NCBI GenBank assembly: GCA_937871935.1
Contig: CALMQI010000421.1
Span: 1-47,727 of the forward strand
Source: an uncultured Burkholderiales bacterium
Lineage (GTDB): Bacteria > Pseudomonadota > Gammaproteobacteria > Burkholderiales > Burkholderiaceae_C
Length of the DNA: 47,727 nt
Direction: 5' to 3'
The translations under genes were made by a program, and so were the position numbers. This document shows, one piece after another, positions 46,807 to 47,727 of the stretch; positions within the stretch are counted from its first letter, which is position 1; every line of letters begins with the position of its first letter. Below the pieces are notes generated by a model. That model was not told where the DNA came from, did no database searches, and saw only the letters and a program-made list of their open reading frames with translations.

Positions 46807-46994
46807 CGTCCATGTCTCCAGATGGCAGGACCGGTCAGGTCCGCCGGCGCCCACGGTGTCGCCAAGGTGATAGTGCAAGCTCCCATTGCCAGGATCGGCT
46901 GTCGCCACCTATAACCCGGCTGCCTGCCGCACGCTGCATGCTTCACCCGGCCGGCTTTCGCGTCGTCAACCCCAGCGAGACGGGATGCCAGGCC

Positions 46995-47170
46995 ATGGCG
47001 GAGAGTTCGGACGCGTTGCTCAGTGTGCGCAAGGTGACCGTGCGATTCGGCGGCATTGTCGCACTCGACGACGTGAGCTTCGACGTTGCCCGCGGCGACA
47101 TCTGCGGTCTGATCGGCCCCAACGGTGCCGGCAAGACGACGCTGCTCAAGTTGATCCTCGGCGAGCTGCA
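46995..47170 (+). CDS. LivG-type ABC ATPase, 5' fragment
   Basis: ATG 46995 starts AESSDALLSVRKVTVRFGGIVALDDVSFDVARGDICGLIGPNGAGKTT, a good LivG/high-affinity branched-chain amino acid transporter ATPase N-terminus with Walker A. The next residues, LLKLILGELQPD, are more like ABC-F proteins than LivG, and after about 47170 the identity is lost to a flippase gene on the other strand. Signature and Walker B motifs are missing. A livG divergent from an acyl-CoA synthetase is a familiar Burkholderiales layout, so the 5' end is probably native. Confidence 0.75.
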
Positions 47171-47655
47171 GCCCGACATAGTAGTTGCCGGTTCCGGTGA
47201 CGCCGATAACGCGCGCCAGCACAAAGGCGTCAAGTTTGTTGTTGAGCGCCGCCATGAAGCTGACCCCGGTGAGCCAGCCGGAAAAATTCAGAACCTTGCG
47301 CAGGGATCGAAAGGTCGGGCGCGGAAGATAGGGGCGCATCAGATAAGAGAGCGCGAGCTGGACGACGGCGCCGGCGAGAAGTCCCAAAATGATCGCCAGA
47401 TAGCTTCGAAAGGGGATCGCAATCGCGATCGAAACGGAGACGCCCGCAAGCTTGGCGACCGCGCTCGAGATGAACTCTTTCGAAAAATCGAAACTGCGCT
47501 CGAACTCGAAAAACTTCGGATTAATAAATCCGGTGATTAGGGGGTAGGCGGCGACCCCGGCGAACACCCAGAACATGCGGGGGTCGCCGTAAAAATCCGC
47601 GGCGAACGGCGCGGCCGCGAGGAGAAGCGCGGCGATCGCCGCGCCGATCGGCGAA
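47160..47655 (-). CDS. Polysaccharide flippase (Wzx/RfbX-like) internal fragment
   Basis: The minus strand reads AAIAALLLAAAPFAADFYGDPRMFWVFAGVAAYPLITGFINPKFFEFERSFDFSKEF, helices LAGVSVSIAIAIPF and IILGLLAGAVVQLALSYLMRPYLPR, then LRKVLNFSGWLTGVSFMAALNNKLDAFVLARVIGVTGTGNYYVGLQLAE. This is the middle of a MATE-like O-antigen/exopolysaccharide flippase of the inner membrane. Both ends are missing: at the left the sequence meets the livG piece, and above about 47655 the frame no longer looks like protein. The last 70 bases (minus) can be read in another frame as WELVGEELGLPSPPVYNLF, of unknown origin. Confidence 0.7.
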
Positions 47656-47727
47656 CAGGTTGTAGACGGGCGGCGACGGGAGGCCGAGTTCCTCGCCCAC
47701 CAGCTCCCAGCGGCCTCCGCGGAAGCG

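Noticed and set aside
45121-46914. 597-codon plus-strand frame opposite the acyl-CoA synthetase
   Set aside because: Antisense shadow; the minus-strand protein has all AMP-ligase motifs.

Overview
The window is GC-rich and reads as a member of the Burkholderiales (Rubrivivax/Leptothrix/Methylibium-like) over most of its length. The gene order smpB, ratA, rnfH, DUF4124 gene, guaB, MFS gene, guaA at 38.0-44.3 kb is typical of that order, and the beta-oxidation and acyl-CoA synthetase genes fit. Assignment is by protein style and gene order only; no database was searched. Both ends look like mosaics of unrelated pieces. Left: two EttA pieces fused to a LivF piece, then an alphaproteobacterium-like EF-hand/ECF-sigma module that stops abruptly inside a thiolase gene. 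Right: the start of LivG running into a reversed polysaccharide-flippase fragment. These joins fall in conserved or low-complexity DNA and are most simply assembly chimeras.

Layout. 4.0-15 kb: a fatty-acid-type beta-oxidation cluster (truncated thiolase, a large LuxR/MalT-type regulator, acyl-CoA dehydrogenase, ETF beta and alpha, a FadB/FadJ-type bifunctional enzyme, a second thiolase). 15-17 kb: a GNAT acetyltransferase and a membrane diguanylate cyclase. 16.9-18.7 kb: decayed remnants of a MocR-type regulator, an acyl-CoA dehydrogenase and an IS110-family transposase. I see no supportable gene in 18.69-18.93 kb. 19.2-26.1 kb (plus strand): a TonB-dependent receptor, a pirin fragment plus DoxX gene, then xylB, xylA and tal. 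26.4-34.7 kb (minus strand, close-packed): a broken first gene, SDR, MFS transporter, GH3 glycosidase, tonB, exbB, exbD, exbD and a TPR protein, with a divergent AraC regulator. 35.9-38.06 kb: an integrase remnant and an intact tyrosine integrase ending beside the 3' end of guaA, so part of the region to its left may be an integrated island. 38-46.8 kb: core genes, then an enoyl-CoA hydratase and acyl-CoA synthetase pair.

The most interesting signal is a regulatory module of about 130 bp found three times, each time pointing at a gene start: before the acyl-CoA dehydrogenase (9.7 kb), before the TonB-dependent receptor (18.95 kb) and before the SDR-MFS-GH3-TonB operon (34.8 kb). Its three boxes keep almost invariant spacing (48/49/49 and 39/39/39 bp). 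It links outer-membrane uptake, intracellular glycoside cleavage and beta-oxidation into one probable regulon. With xylose isomerase, xylulokinase and transaldolase nearby, the locus can be read as a system that imports a glycosylated, probably xylose-bearing, hydrophobic compound, removes the sugar in the cytoplasm, sends the pentose to the pentose phosphate pathway and oxidises the aglycone. The module is seen in the sequence; the pathway is inference.
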